A DNA stretch of 36,575 nt, taken from contig JACZKP010000151.1 of assembly GCA_014860005.1 (NCBI GenBank), forward strand, positions 1-36,575, given 5' to 3'. Of this stretch, positions 21,292-31,789 are shown in pieces. The notes under the pieces are model-generated. The model saw only the letters and a list, made by a program, of their open reading frames with translations. It did no database searches and was not told the DNA's origin. The translations under genes were made by a program, and so were the position numbers. The stretch is from Verrucomicrobiota bacterium (lineage in GTDB: Bacteria > Verrucomicrobiota > Verrucomicrobiae > Limisphaerales > UBA11358). Numbering within the stretch: the stretch's first letter is position 1; each line of letters starts with the position of its first letter.

Positions 21292-23550
21292 ATGAGGGCC
21301 AGTTTCTTTCTGGGTTTTATTCCATTGTTCACGGCGCTTTGCTGCGCCCAATTCCTAAACCTTCCTGCACCGCCGCAGCAAAACGCCGACTGGCTCGCAC
21401 CGGCGGACGTACCCACGAACATCCTGTCCGCGGCGAACACGCTCTTCGCCCAGGGGTTTCCCGACCCGCGTGGCTGCGAATATCGTGAAATCGAAATCGT
21501 GACCAGCGGTGTCTGGGACGGACGCACCAATGCGACCGCCACGCGCGGCTGGGTGTTGCCCGAAGCCACCGGTGAGCCGCGCTTCGCCATCGCCTGGAAC
21601 GGGTTGATTTATCCGGTGGTCAAGCTGGGAGACGCCGCCGACCTGCGCGCGGAGACCGAAGGTCGCGAAGCCGGGCGGGGCACGAATTTCATTCTTTATT
21701 CCGGCATGTCCGACCGCGCCATCGGGGAATCGCGTTCTGTCTTTCTGGCTTCGGCTTCCTCCACGCGGGTGTTGCTCTTACTCCGGCTGGGAGAAACGAC
21801 CGCGGCGTTGACGAACTTCAGGCCGAGTCACGCCTTCGAGTCCCGGGCCGCCTCACGGATCGTTCCGTCGCCGGGGTCAAACGCGCCGGCTTATGATCCT
21901 TATCTGCAATTCGCCGGTGATTGGGCGTGGGCGTTGTTCGATGGCGTGATCGGCGCGCACATGCGCGGCGACGAGTCGTTCGCACTGGCGACCGCCCGCA
22001 CACTGGCCGCTCTCCAGCCCAAGTTCGAAGCAGAAGCCGCGCGTCGCGGTTTTCCGCGGCTGGCGAACCATGACCCGCGAAAGAAGGAAAAGGAAAAACC
22101 GTATCTGGATTTCCTCGACCAATTCCCGCAGTTGCTGGCCGACCTCGAACGTCGTGAACAAGAGGGGCCGCGCGTCAGGGCGCTGGAGCGCGGTCTGACC
22201 AATTTTGCGAATCCGGGCGAGCGCATCACGGCGCTCATCCGCGACTTCGATCTCGTCGCCGCCCGGCAATCGAGCCAGCCAGGCTGGGTAATCCCAGCCC
22301 AGGATCCGATTGTCGCCGCGCTCATTGCCGAAGGCGATCCGGCGGTCGAACCGTTGCTGGATTGTGTTGAGTCCGACAAGCGTTTGACCCGTTCCGTCGG
22401 TTTTGGCCGGGACTTTTTTCGCAGCCGCACGGTGCTCCCCGTCAGCAGCACCGCCCATGATGCGCTGCTGGCCATCTTGCAGGCGAATTTCAGAAGCACG
22501 GCGGAGATGCGGGCCTATTGGAGAAAGTACGGCAGCTTGAAGATTCAAGACCGCTGGTTTGAAATTCTGAAGGGCGATTCCACCGGCATGGGCCGGTGGC
22601 TTGAGGCCGCCGGTTTGATCGTGCAGCCAATCAACAAGCGGAGCCTGCCGGGGTCGGGCTACAGCGTCGAACAGAAGACACCACCCGACACGCCCATGCC
22701 GCTGCGTGGCGAAGTGTTGCGCGAAAGAACCAATCCGTCCGTCGCTGATTTGTTTGCGCGACGGGCGCTTGAGATTTCCCCGACGAATCTGGCGGCTTAT
22801 GATTTGTCCGCAGCGGGCGAAATGGGATTGCGACTGGCGGCTTGGGATGCGGACGCCGCCCTGCCCGTGCTGAAGGCTTTGGCGGAACGTTGCCGCGCGG
22901 TACTGGAATACTCCGCGCCTCCGCCGCGGGGCGGCGCTTCGCCCTGGGGACCGTTGTTGGCGAAACTCAGCGTGGCCCGCGCGGAAAACGGCGAGCCCGC
23001 GGCGCTGGCGGATTACGCGGCCTGGTTGAAGACCACGCGACCGAATGAGTTGGAACGTTCCCTTGCCGACAGCCTCGCGCCCTTGTTCAAGTTTCCCACC
23101 AACGCCATCCTGCAGGCCGTGGCGGACGACTTGTTCGGCGACACGAATTCGACGTGGGGACGGCTGCCGTGGACGCGCTCCGGACAATTCAATCCGGTTG
23201 AATCCGATCTGATTCGTGTGCCGGCCTTCCGTCGGCTGCTCGCGCGCGAGCTTGAGAACAGGACCATCTGCGGTGTCGTCGAATGGCGGTCTCCGAGCTG
23301 GGTGTCGTTTACCCTCACCAATCAAGTCAGCCAGAACCTGGGCCGCACGCTGGCGCTGCCCGACAACGAGCAACCCGTCGCCGGCGGCAAATCGGAATTG
23401 CGCTGGTGCGACTGGATCGCCGTTTCCCTTGCGAATGCAAAACAAATCCCGCCCTTCAATCCGTTCGCTCCCGTCGAGGCGCGCGACGCGGCCATCGTGG
23501 AGGCGCAAAGGGTGCTCACGCAAGCTCCACGTCCTCAACACCCGCGCTGA
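21292..23550 (+). CDS. Secreted protein of unknown function
   Basis: I chose the ATG at 21292 because a signal peptide starts there (MRASFFLGFIPLFTALCCAQ); an earlier ATG would add about 20 non-signal residues. The mature protein of about 730 residues has no family I recognise. The middle part (DPIVAALIAEGDPAVEPLLDC) looks like alpha-helical HEAT-type repeats, and there is a conserved-looking W/Y-rich segment (TAEMRAYWRKYGSLKIQDRW). It stands head to head with the ankyrin gene, only about 80 bases apart, so the two may share control. It is convergent with the BNR_4 gene. The many Arg, Ala and Leu residues and the high GC are like its neighbours. Confidence 0.8.
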   Translation: MRASFFLGFIPLFTALCCAQFLNLPAPPQQNADWLAPADVPTNILSAANTLFAQGFPDPRGCEYREIEIVTSGVWDGRTNATATRGWVLPEATGEPRFAIAWNGLIYPVVKLGDAADLRAETEGREAGRGTNFILYSGMSDRAIGESRSVFLASASSTRVLLLLRLGETTAALTNFRPSHAFESRAASRIVPSPGSNAPAYDPYLQFAGDWAWALFDGVIGAHMRGDESFALATARTLAALQPKFEAEAARRGFPRLANHDPRKKEKEKPYLDFLDQFPQLLADLERREQEGPRVRALERGLTNFANPGERITALIRDFDLVAARQSSQPGWVIPAQDPIVAALIAEGDPAVEPLLDCVESDKRLTRSVGFGRDFFRSRTVLPVSSTAHDALLAILQANFRSTAEMRAYWRKYGSLKIQDRWFEILKGDSTGMGRWLEAAGLIVQPINKRSLPGSGYSVEQKTPPDTPMPLRGEVLRERTNPSVADLFARRALEISPTNLAAYDLSAAGEMGLRLAAWDADAALPVLKALAERCRAVLEYSAPPPRGGASPWGPLLAKLSVARAENGEPAALADYAAWLKTTRPNELERSLADSLAPLFKFPTNAILQAVADDLFGDTNSTWGRLPWTRSGQFNPVESDLIRVPAFRRLLARELENRTICGVVEWRSPSWVSFTLTNQVSQNLGRTLALPDNEQPVAGGKSELRWCDWIAVSLANAKQIPPFNPFAPVEARDAAIVEAQRVLTQAPRPQHPR

Positions 23551-23633
23551 AGCGGCTGACGGAGCGGTTGGGAAGAAAGATTTAGCGGATTTTGATCCGT
23601 GGTGCCGGCGTGCTCGTCTTCCAGGCTTCGAGT

Positions 23634-25013
23634 TCAGGGGTCGGCCTGCGCTTCGGCGGCGTCCGGGCCGGCTGGCGCAATCTCATAAACCTGCAACAGG
23701 CTCGCCGGTGGCAACGGTCCGGGGCGTGGCCGGTCGCGATTTGCCCCCAAAGTTTCCCAACGCAACCACAAGCGCGAATCGCCAACGACGGGACGTAGAT
23801 TCACTTTCATGCCGGGGAAGGTGGAAACCGGTTTTCCCAACGATGATGGATACTGCGGTTTGACCACGGCGCGTCCAACAAGCTTCAAGGTGCTGTCGTC
23901 AAGCATCCAAGTGCCTGAACCGTGAAGCTTGTTGGAAAGTCGTTGTTCGAGCCTGCCCTCGGCATTGCGCGTCACCGCCCCCACGCGCACTTCAAATTCA
24001 ATCGAACCGCCACCGGAAAACTCCCAGCGATAGGTCCAGTCGGTGGCCTGGTACGATTTCCATTCGCCGTCTTCCAGCCGTGCATTATAGACCTGTGTGA
24101 ATCCGTTGGTGTCGAACTTGTGATAGGAAACAATCGGACGCTGCTGCGCATCGAAGCCCAGGGCGACGTTGCCGTTGATTGCGCCGCCGTACATGGGCAC
24201 GGGGTCCACCACTTCACCCGTCTCGAAGGTCATCGGCAGATTGAGCGGTTTCCCGCTGCTGGTTTCCCAATTCACCAAGTCACGGCTGCGCGCGTAGCAG
24301 ATTTGGTGAGACGTGGCACAATCGGGAGTTTCGCGCCAAATCCAGGTCAGGTGAAAGTAGCCGTACGGTCCACGCAACGGTCCATTGAGATAAGCACTTT
24401 TCTGGCCTTTGCCGTCGAGGAGCGGTTGGTCAAGCAGCCGTCGCCATTCCTGGGTTGCCGGGTGGTAAACATTGTAAATCTGATTGCCGTTGCCGCTGCC
24501 GCCGGTGCGGTAGGTGAAGACCAATTCGCCGCGCGCATTTTCAAAGAACTTCGGGTAAGTGGTTCTTTGTTCGTCCTGACCAGTCATCCCGGTGATGCGT
24601 GTCAAGGTGGTAATCTCCAACGGTTGCTCGGAGCGGAAATAGACCAGCGGATTACCATGCATGTTGCCGCTCAAATGCAGGTGGCCGTACTTGTCCAGCG
24701 CCATCGTGATGTAATTGTGGCTGTCCCAACCGACCTTTTCCGGCAAATGCACGAAGTTCCAGTTGGTTGCCGGCAGGCGCCGCGCCGCCACCGTCATCCG
24801 CCGGTCGGCATCGTAGAAGGCGACGAAATGACGGTTGCTGGCCACCAGCGAATGAAACCCGACCGGATGTCCGGACCAGACCGGCGCAACATCTGTGACG
24901 CGCTCGATATCCTGGGCGACACCCGTAATTACGACCGCCGCAAGCCCAGCCAGCCACAGGAATCGAACCCGGCGTCGGCTTTGCGAATTCTGTGAATGAG
25001 GCTGCGTGCCCAT
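23634..25013 (-). CDS. BNR_4-family seven-bladed beta-propeller, secreted
   Basis: The product has 459 residues. The N-terminus has a basic stretch (SQSRRRVRF) then a hydrophobic segment (LWLAGLAAVVITGVA), a signal peptide. The body matches the BNR_4 family by its characteristic blocks: AFYDADRRMTVAARRL, then WDSHNYITMALDKYGHLHLSGNMH, RTTYPKFFENARGELVFTYR and GNQIYNVYH. This family contains sialidase-like propellers and some polysaccharide lyases such as the ulvan lyases of PL24/PL25. The catalytic His/Tyr of a lyase cannot be confirmed by eye. It is likely a periplasmic or extracellular glycan-acting protein. Its start is 182 bases from the divergent gene at 25195. Confidence 0.8.
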   Translation of the reverse strand: MGTQPHSQNSQSRRRVRFLWLAGLAAVVITGVAQDIERVTDVAPVWSGHPVGFHSLVASNRHFVAFYDADRRMTVAARRLPATNWNFVHLPEKVGWDSHNYITMALDKYGHLHLSGNMHGNPLVYFRSEQPLEITTLTRITGMTGQDEQRTTYPKFFENARGELVFTYRTGGSGNGNQIYNVYHPATQEWRRLLDQPLLDGKGQKSAYLNGPLRGPYGYFHLTWIWRETPDCATSHQICYARSRDLVNWETSSGKPLNLPMTFETGEVVDPVPMYGGAINGNVALGFDAQQRPIVSYHKFDTNGFTQVYNARLEDGEWKSYQATDWTYRWEFSGGGSIEFEVRVGAVTRNAEGRLEQRLSNKLHGSGTWMLDDSTLKLVGRAVVKPQYPSSLGKPVSTFPGMKVNLRPVVGDSRLWLRWETLGANRDRPRPGPLPPASLLQVYEIAPAGPDAAEAQADP

Positions 25014-25194
25014 GCGCCGGATTCTACTTTCTCTCTATTTCACTTTCGAGAGAATCCTGCCCAGACGCCGAGACAACTCGAAGCCGACAACAGAGGTGTG
25101 CATCGTTACGGGTGAAAATGCGAATGAACGGTTGACACGAATAACTTCAGACGGCACAGATGGTTCTCGTCAAAGACCTGTAAAAACATCCGTT

Positions 25195-26604
25195 ATGCGT
25201 ACCGCAAAGCTTTCTCGAACATTGTTCGTTTTGACCCTTGCCTGCCTTTGGCCCGGTTCGTCAATCGCCGCCGCCGCCGCGCCAGTCGTCCAGCCATGCC
25301 GCATTGAAGTCGTCGAGCGTGGCACCGGCTGGCCGGTGCCGATGGTCGAATTGCGCACCACCCACCACGCGCGGTTCTTCACCGACAACGCGGGGGTCAT
25401 CGCGTTTGATCTGCCGGAATTGATGGGACGCGAGACGTGGTTCGATGTCATTGGCAATGGTTATGAAGTTCGCAAGGATGGTTTCGGCTATCGCGGCGTG
25501 CGATTGAAGCCGGAACCAGGCAAAACTCTGCGGGTCGAAGTGAATCGCACCATCATCGCGAAACGGCTTGGACGCATCACGGGTGGCGGGATCTTTGCCG
25601 AGAGCCAGAAACTCGGACAGGAACTGGACTGGCGCGAGCCGGGCATCCTGGGTTGCGACAGCATTCAGAATGCGGTGCATCGCGGGAAAATGTTCTGGCT
25701 CTGGGGCGACACGACACTCGCCAAATATCCGCTCGGCCTTTTTCACGGCACGAGCGCGACCACACCCATTCAACCGCTGGAAAAGTTTACGCCTCCGATC
25801 CGTCTCAAGCTGGACTATTTCACCGACGACCAAGACGTACCGCGAAACATTGCCACCATGCCCGGCGACGGACCAACCTGGGTCACGGGTTACATCAGTT
25901 TGCCGGACAAAGATGGCCAGCCGCATCTGGTCGCCTCTTACGTGAAAATCAAACCTCCGCTCGAAGCCTACGAATGGGGCTTGTGCGTGTGGAACGACGC
26001 CACTTCAAACTTCGAGCAGTTGCGTGTGCTCTGGACGAAATCCGATGCCGCGCCGAAACCACCGCCCGTGCCGGAAGGCCATCCGGCGCTTTGGAAAGAC
26101 TCTGCCGGCAAGGAGTGGGTGCTCTTCGGTAATCCGCTGCCCACGCTCCGCTGCCCCGCGACATTCGAGGATTGGCAGGACTCGTCGAAGTGGGTGGTGA
26201 TGAAGCCGCAGGAGAGTGTGATTTCTGCCGCTGACGGCAAACCGGTCAAGCTGCACAGTGGTTCCATGGCGTGGAATCCGTGGCGCAAACGCTGGGTGAT
26301 CGTGTTCATGGAAGGTTTCGGCAAACCGTCCGTGTTCGGTGAACTCTGGTATGCGGAAGCGGAGTCGCCGATCGGTTCGTGGGGCAAGGCGGTGAAGATC
26401 TTGAGTCACGAGAACTACACGTTCTACAACCCGCGCATCCACCCCGAGTTCACCGCTACCGATTCGCCGATCTTGATTTTCGAAGGCACGTACACGTTGC
26501 AATTCGCCGACAAACCGCATCCCACGCCGCGCTACGATTACAACCAGATTCTTTACCGGCTGGACTTGGATGATCCAGTGTTGAAACCGGCACAGGCTAA
26601 CTGA
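25195..26604 (+). CDS. Secreted beta-propeller-like protein with N-terminal carboxypeptidase-regulatory-like domain
   Basis: The ATG at 25195 gives a good signal peptide (MRTAKLSRTLFVLTLACLWP then SSIAAAAA); the longer frame to 25006 lacks one. The product has 469 residues. Residues of about 30-115 (CRIEVVERGTGWPVPMVEL, then FFTDNAGVIAFD) resemble a carboxypeptidase-regulatory-like beta-sandwich. The rest has blade-like W/Y-rich repeats (MFWLWGDTTLA, PTWVTGYISLPD, SGSMAWNPWRKRWVIVFMEG, FYNPRIHPEF), as in GH43-like or DUF4185 five-bladed propellers. No catalytic triad was identified, so enzyme activity is open. It is part of a run of secreted-protein genes on this strand. Confidence 0.72.
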   Translation: MRTAKLSRTLFVLTLACLWPGSSIAAAAAPVVQPCRIEVVERGTGWPVPMVELRTTHHARFFTDNAGVIAFDLPELMGRETWFDVIGNGYEVRKDGFGYRGVRLKPEPGKTLRVEVNRTIIAKRLGRITGGGIFAESQKLGQELDWREPGILGCDSIQNAVHRGKMFWLWGDTTLAKYPLGLFHGTSATTPIQPLEKFTPPIRLKLDYFTDDQDVPRNIATMPGDGPTWVTGYISLPDKDGQPHLVASYVKIKPPLEAYEWGLCVWNDATSNFEQLRVLWTKSDAAPKPPPVPEGHPALWKDSAGKEWVLFGNPLPTLRCPATFEDWQDSSKWVVMKPQESVISAADGKPVKLHSGSMAWNPWRKRWVIVFMEGFGKPSVFGELWYAEAESPIGSWGKAVKILSHENYTFYNPRIHPEFTATDSPILIFEGTYTLQFADKPHPTPRYDYNQILYRLDLDDPVLKPAQAN

Positions 26605-26639
26605 AAGGTGACGATGCGCGGCATTCTCTCCCTTGAAAC

Positions 26640-26711
26640 GGAGCGCCGGTCTCCGACCCGGCGCGCTCCAAAGATAATCCCGCAACACGCCGGATCAGAG
26701 ACCGACGCTCC
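26640..26711. repeat. Palindromic repeat element, GGAGCGCCG family, second copy
   Basis: The left end GGAGCGCCGGTCTCCGACCC (26640-26659) and the right end (26688-26711, ending GACCGACGCTCC) are inverted repeats over 24 bases with three mismatches. The first 22 bases are identical to the reverse complement of 10731-10752. It sits between two secreted-protein genes, 35 bases after one stop. Confidence 0.75.
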
Positions 26712-26738
26712 TTCGTTGATCCCAATCCAATTCCAACC

Positions 26739-28844
26739 ATGACCAAATCATCTTTGCCCCTTCTCACCCTCGCAACCCTGTTGACCCTCAGCTCTGCTAC
26801 GGCGGCCGAAACCAAATCACCCATCACCCACGAGTCGCTCTGGCTGCTCAAACAGGTGGGCGCTCCCGCTCCATCGCCAGATGGCCGCTGGGTCGTTGTG
26901 CCGGTGACGGAATCAGCGTACGACGAGAAGGACGAAGTGTCCGACCTCTGGCTTGTGCCGGGCGATGGCAGCGCACCGCCGCGCCGCTTCACCACTGCCA
27001 AGAGCAAGGAGTCTGCTCCCGCGTGGAGTCCCGACAGCAGACAAATCGCCTTCACCGCCAAACGCGACGGCGACGATGCGGCGCAGATTTACGTCATTGC
27101 TGTGGACGGCGGCGAAGCGCGCCGGCTCACACAGTTGGCGCTCGGCGCGCGTGCGCCGCAATGGAGTCCGGACGGCAAGAGCCTCGCCTTTCAAGCGCCC
27201 ATGCACCGCGGCGCCACGAATGACGCGGACAACAAACGCATCGCCGCCGAACGCAAGCAGGCCAAATCCAAGGTGCGCGTTTACGACAGCTTTCCCGTCC
27301 GGCGCTGGGACAAATGGTTCGATGACGTGCAGACCCGCATGTTCGTGATTGCCGCCGACGGCTCGGCCCCCGCGCGCGATCTGCTGGTCGGCACGCATCT
27401 ACTGCAACTTCCCGGCTTTCGTGGTGGTTTTGGTGAGGGTGCGGGCGATAACTTGCAACCCGCGTGGACCCCGGATTCGCAGTCCCTGATCTTCACCGCC
27501 ACGACGAACTTCGATGCCGCAGCTTACACGGAAGTCATTCATCACCTTTACGAAGTCCCGCTGACCGGCGGCGAACCACGGCAATTAACCAGCGGCGATG
27601 TCAGCCATCAACGCGCCGCCTTCAGCCCGGATGGGAAACGGCTCGCATGCATCACCTCCGCCAGCAAGGAGCATTATTACACGTTGAATCGCCTCGGTGT
27701 CGCTGCCTGGCCCTGGACGGGGAGCGTCGCGGCGGTGGCACCCGCTTTTGATCGCTCGATTGCGGACTTCGCTTTTTCGCCGGACAGCCAGACGGTTTAT
27801 ATCATGGCCGAGGAAGCGGGGCGGATTCGCGTGTGGTCCACGCCGGCCAGCGGCGGCGAAACACGAATTGCCGTGGATGCGCCGCAAGGCGTCTGGCTTT
27901 CCATGAATGTGCCCGAGCGAGCGCCGACGCCGGTGCTCTTCGCCAATTGGGAAGCCGCGCACAGTCCGGCGGAAACCTATCGCGTCGAACTCAGCACCGG
28001 ACGACAGACGCGGTTAACGAGCTTCAATGTCGAAGCTGGCGCGAAAATAGACTGGGCGCCGCTGCGCGAATTCTGGTTCACGAACAAGCTGGGCCGGCCG
28101 ATTCACAGTTACCTCGCGTTGCCGCCGGCTTTCGATGAGTCGAAGAAATATCCGCTGCTCGTGCTCATGCACGGCGGCCACGCCAGCATGTGGCGCGACT
28201 CGATCACGCGCCGTTGGAACTATCACCTGCTCGCCCAGCCAGGATACGTAGTGCTCCTGACGGATTACGTCGGCTCGACCGGTTACGGCGAGAAGTTTAC
28301 GCGCGACATTCTCGGCGATCCGTTACGCGGTCCGGCGGACGACATCAATGCGGCTGCGGATGAAGCCATCCGGCGCTTCACGTTCATTGACGGCACGCGC
28401 CAGGCGGCGGCGGGCGCGAGTTACGGCGGGCATCTCGCCAATTGGCTGGAAGCCACGACCACACGGTACAAATGCCTGATCAGCCACGCCGGCCTGGTCA
28501 GCCTGTATTCGCAATGGGCCACCAGCGATGTCATTTATCACCGCGAACGGATGATGAACGGGCCGTTCTGGGAAAAGCCCGAAGCCTGGCTCGATCAAAG
28601 CCCGTCCACTTACGCCAAGAATTTTCAGACACCGATGCTGCTGACCATCGGCGAGAATGACTTCCGCGTGCCGCTCAACAACGTGCTGGAGATGTGGAGT
28701 CTGCTTCAGCGTCAGCGCGTGCCGAGCCGGCTGCTGGTCTGGCCGGATGAAAACCACTGGATTCTCAAAGGCGAAAACAGCCGCGTATTCTACCAGGAAG
28801 TTCATCAATGGCTGGAGCGGTGGCTTGGAACACGGTCGCCCTGA
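26739..28844 (+). CDS. S9 family prolyl oligopeptidase (acylaminoacyl-peptidase type), secreted
   Basis: The 701-residue serine peptidase has a signal peptide ([20 protein letters not shown]) and then WD40/PD40-type propeller blades ([56 protein letters not shown]). The C-terminal alpha/beta-hydrolase domain contains [15 protein letters not shown] as oxyanion region, the nucleophile in GASYGGH, the aspartate in [10 protein letters not shown] and the histidine in [14 protein letters not shown], giving a full Ser-Asp-His triad. It would cut short peptides in the periplasm. Such peptidases are common in protein-degrading soil and aquatic bacteria. The next gene starts 136 bases downstream. Confidence 0.93.
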   Translation: MTKSSLPLLTLATLLTLSSATAAETKSPITHESLWLLKQVGAPAPSPDGRWVVVPVTESAYDEKDEVSDLWLVPGDGSAPPRRFTTAKSKESAPAWSPDSRQIAFTAKRDGDDAAQIYVIAVDGGEARRLTQLALGARAPQWSPDGKSLAFQAPMHRGATNDADNKRIAAERKQAKSKVRVYDSFPVRRWDKWFDDVQTRMFVIAADGSAPARDLLVGTHLLQLPGFRGGFGEGAGDNLQPAWTPDSQSLIFTATTNFDAAAYTEVIHHLYEVPLTGGEPRQLTSGDVSHQRAAFSPDGKRLACITSASKEHYYTLNRLGVAAWPWTGSVAAVAPAFDRSIADFAFSPDSQTVYIMAEEAGRIRVWSTPASGGETRIAVDAPQGVWLSMNVPERAPTPVLFANWEAAHSPAETYRVELSTGRQTRLTSFNVEAGAKIDWAPLREFWFTNKLGRPIHSYLALPPAFDESKKYPLLVLMHGGHASMWRDSITRRWNYHLLAQPGYVVLLTDYVGSTGYGEKFTRDILGDPLRGPADDINAAADEAIRRFTFIDGTRQAAAGASYGGHLANWLEATTTRYKCLISHAGLVSLYSQWATSDVIYHRERMMNGPFWEKPEAWLDQSPSTYAKNFQTPMLLTIGENDFRVPLNNVLEMWSLLQRQRVPSRLLVWPDENHWILKGENSRVFYQEVHQWLERWLGTRSP

Positions 28845-28980
28845 CCTGAGTCGTGCGTTGAGCGCGAGGGAAAATGCAGCCAGATTCATACTCGCCTGCG
28901 GGGCCGGTGAGACTTACGGTAGCCCGGTGAATGTGCAGGGCATTCCGCACTGGCGGCAGAACTCCTGCCGCAAAACTATT

Positions 28981-30414
28981 ATGCAAACGCACACTAAAAA
29001 ACGGCGGTTCTTGAAACTCACGCTCCTTCAACCGGCGACTGTCTGTCTCGGCGCCTTCGCCATCTCCTTGCTGGCGATGACCACGTTCGCCGCCGAGAAT
29101 CCCGACCGCATCCGGCCTTACGAGAAGAATCCGCGCTATTGGCAGTTCAAAGGCCAGCCGGTGTTGCTCGTGGGCGGCAGCAAGGACGACAACCTGTTTC
29201 AGATTCCCGACCTGAAACAGCACTTGGACGAAATGAAGGCGGCGGGTGCGAATTACATCCGCAACACGATGAGTGATCGCAACGATCTCGGCTTCGAGGT
29301 TTATCCCTTCAAGAAATTGCCCGATGGCAAATACGATCTCGAACAATGGAACGACGAATACTGGAAGCGCTTTGAAAACCTGCTCCAGTGGACCGCCGAG
29401 CGCGACATCATCATCCAGATCGAAGTGTGGGACCGGTTTGATTACTCGACCAAAAACTGGCCGCCGCATCCTTACAATCCGACCAACAACATCAACTACA
29501 CCTACGCGCAATCGGGTTTCGTCGCGGATTATCCCAATCACGCCGGGCAGAACAAGCAACCGTTCTTTTTCACCACGCCGAAACAGCGCAACAACACCAT
29601 CGTCTTGAAATTTCAACAGCGGTTCGTGGACAAGATGCTCTCCTACTCGCTCCAGCACGACCATGTATTGTACTGCATGGACAACGAAACTTCCGGCGAG
29701 GAGGCGTGGGGCGCGTATTGGGCCGAGCGCATCAAGCAACGCGCCCGCGAAGCCGGCAAACAGGTTTGCGTGACCGAAATGTGGGATGCCTGGGATCTCA
29801 AATCCGCCGAACACAAACGAACGTTCGATCATCCCGAACGCTACGACTTTTGCGACGTCTCGCAGAACAATCAGAAGAAGGGCCAGGAACACTGGGACAA
29901 CTTCCAGTGGGTGCGACAATACATTTCCAAACAACCGCGTCCCCTGAACACCGTGAAAACCTACGGTGCGGACGGTGGCCGCAACGGCAACAACCGCGAT
30001 GGCGTCGAGCGGGTCTGGCGGCACCTCATCGGCGGCGCGGCGGCGGTTCGATTCCATCGGCCGGATTCGGGACTGGGTCTTTCGGCACCCGCCATCGCAT
30101 GCATTAAGGCGGCGCGAAAGCTGGAGTCATTGATCAAGCTCTGGGACGTTGAGCCTGCCAACCAGATGCTCACCGAACGTGAGAGCAACGAGGCCTATCT
30201 CGCCGCGCAACCGGGCCGGGCCTACGCGCTCTACTTCACCGACGGCGGCAGTGCGGGACTGGACTTAAAGGCGGCGAACGGGCCCTTCGAGGTTCGCTGG
30301 ATTGACATCAGTAAGGGCGAGTGGGGCAAGCGGGAAAGGATCAACGGAGGAGGCACGGTTATCCTCACCGCGCCGGCGAAAGGCCATTGGGCGGCGGCCA
30401 TTGTCAAACCATGA
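28981..30414 (+). CDS. Secreted glycoside-hydrolase-like (TIM-barrel) protein
   Basis: I chose the ATG at 28981, which gives a signal peptide ([20 protein letters not shown] then AMTTFAAEN); the longer frame runs back into the peptidase gene. The 477-residue protein opens with [20 protein letters not shown] and [20 protein letters not shown], the style of cellulase-like (DUF4038/GH-A clan) barrels. Candidate catalytic acids are in [14 protein letters not shown] and [10 protein letters not shown]. The C-terminal part ([33 protein letters not shown]) looks like the small collagen-binding-like beta domain often found after such barrels. Substrate unknown. The next gene follows 34 bases on. Confidence 0.75.
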   Translation: MQTHTKKRRFLKLTLLQPATVCLGAFAISLLAMTTFAAENPDRIRPYEKNPRYWQFKGQPVLLVGGSKDDNLFQIPDLKQHLDEMKAAGANYIRNTMSDRNDLGFEVYPFKKLPDGKYDLEQWNDEYWKRFENLLQWTAERDIIIQIEVWDRFDYSTKNWPPHPYNPTNNINYTYAQSGFVADYPNHAGQNKQPFFFTTPKQRNNTIVLKFQQRFVDKMLSYSLQHDHVLYCMDNETSGEEAWGAYWAERIKQRAREAGKQVCVTEMWDAWDLKSAEHKRTFDHPERYDFCDVSQNNQKKGQEHWDNFQWVRQYISKQPRPLNTVKTYGADGGRNGNNRDGVERVWRHLIGGAAAVRFHRPDSGLGLSAPAIACIKAARKLESLIKLWDVEPANQMLTERESNEAYLAAQPGRAYALYFTDGGSAGLDLKAANGPFEVRWIDISKGEWGKRERINGGGTVILTAPAKGHWAAAIVKP

Positions 30415-30448
30415 CGCTGGCATACGCTGGCATGACATTCCGTCTCAG

Positions 30449-31735
30449 ATGCACAGAATACAATTCTACTTCAGAGCGCTCTGTGCGGTAGTGATCACTG
30501 GTGCGTTGGTCCCGGGAACCTTCGGTGCCGATGCCGCGAGGGCCCAAGCTGCACCGTCTGCGACTATTCCACAAATCACCGCTGCCAACACCAACCTTGT
30601 ATTCATTGATACCAGCTTCGAGAACGCTTCGCCCGTCTGGTATGAGTTCACCTCCGATGGGACGATTCGGGTTCACTTGCTCTACGATCACGAGCGCTCG
30701 TCGCCGAATCGGGCCGCGGGACATATCCACTTTCTGCTCCACGCCACGCCCGGCGCACGGCTCACGCTCGAATTCACCAATCTGGACAACGTCTGGAACG
30801 AACGGCCCGGCTCGGTCGCCAGAGAGTTGAAGGCCGTGGTGGTTTCGGAGAACGGACGGGACTGGAATTCCCTGCCGACGGATGTCCTGCCCACCATCCG
30901 CGTCCAGCTAACGTTGGAGATGCCGGGGCCACGCCTCTACGTGGCGCGCCTGGAACCTTACCGGCTTTCCGATCTTGACCACTTGCTCACGCGCATCCGC
31001 CAGAATCCACTGGTGGCGATCACGCCTATCGGCGCGACCGTGCAGGGCCGCGAGCTGGAGATTGTGCGCCTCGGCAACCCGGAGTCGCCCCATCGCGTTT
31101 TTCTCCGCGCGCGGGCGCATCCATGGGAATCGGGCGGCAACTGGGTGGTGGAAGGACTCATTGATCGTCTGCTCAAAGATGACGCAGAAGCCCGGAAGTA
31201 TCTCGAGCGTTACTGCGTTTACATCCTGCCGTTGGCGAACAAGGACGGCGTGGCCCGCGGCCTGACACGCTTCAACGCGCTAGGCAAGGACCTTAATCGC
31301 GATTGGGATAAGCCCGCTGATTCCCAGCTTGCGCCCGAGAATGCGGCGTTGGAAAAGTGGCTGGAGACCATGATCCAAACCGGCCGGCGGCCTCAACTGG
31401 CGCTGGAGTTGCACAATGACGGCGGCGGCCAACTGCACATCAGCCGGCCTGCCGTGCCCGGACTGGAGAGTTATCTCTCGCGCATGGCGAGGCTGGAGGA
31501 ACTGCTGCGCCAACACACGTGGTTCACGGAAGGCAGCACCAAGGCCACGTTCCGCAATCCCGGCTCGCTCGGCGATGGCTGGCTGGAACGGTTCGGCGTT
31601 GACGCCGTCGTCCACGAATTCAACTGCCACTGGATCGCCGGTCTGAAGGATTATCCCTCCGCCCGGCATTGGCGGGCCTACGGCGAAAAGCTCGCCGAGG
31701 TGTTCCATGAGTATTTCGCCTCGGGAGAACCATGA
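30449..31735 (+). CDS. M14-family zinc carboxypeptidase-like protein, secreted
   Basis: The ATG at 30449 starts a signal peptide (MHRIQFYFRALCAVVITGAL up to GTFGAD). Residues of about 45-170 form a beta-rich N-terminal domain, as in cytosolic-carboxypeptidase-like M14 members. The zinc site is visible: RAHPWESGGNW supplies His and Glu (HxxE), and LELHNDGGG supplies the third His. VVHEFN near the C-terminus holds the likely general-base Glu. It should trim amino acids or act on peptides or amidated glycans in the periplasm. With the S9 peptidase two genes upstream it suggests peptide scavenging. Confidence 0.85.
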   Translation: MHRIQFYFRALCAVVITGALVPGTFGADAARAQAAPSATIPQITAANTNLVFIDTSFENASPVWYEFTSDGTIRVHLLYDHERSSPNRAAGHIHFLLHATPGARLTLEFTNLDNVWNERPGSVARELKAVVVSENGRDWNSLPTDVLPTIRVQLTLEMPGPRLYVARLEPYRLSDLDHLLTRIRQNPLVAITPIGATVQGRELEIVRLGNPESPHRVFLRARAHPWESGGNWVVEGLIDRLLKDDAEARKYLERYCVYILPLANKDGVARGLTRFNALGKDLNRDWDKPADSQLAPENAALEKWLETMIQTGRRPQLALELHNDGGGQLHISRPAVPGLESYLSRMARLEELLRQHTWFTEGSTKATFRNPGSLGDGWLERFGVDAVVHEFNCHWIAGLKDYPSARHWRAYGEKLAEVFHEYFASGEP

Positions 31736-31789
31736 TCAGAAATCCCGACAGCATGTCGCTTTTGCCGATTTTCGGATCTTCCCGGGGCT

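Noticed and set aside
21877..23541. 554-codon minus-strand frame opposite the 752-residue secreted protein
   Set aside because: The plus-strand frame has a signal peptide and a normal start; the minus frame is Arg/Gln/Gly-rich with no recognisable features.
28765..30057. 430-codon minus-strand frame
   Set aside because: Antisense of the glycosidase-like gene, which has a signal peptide and barrel-like motifs.
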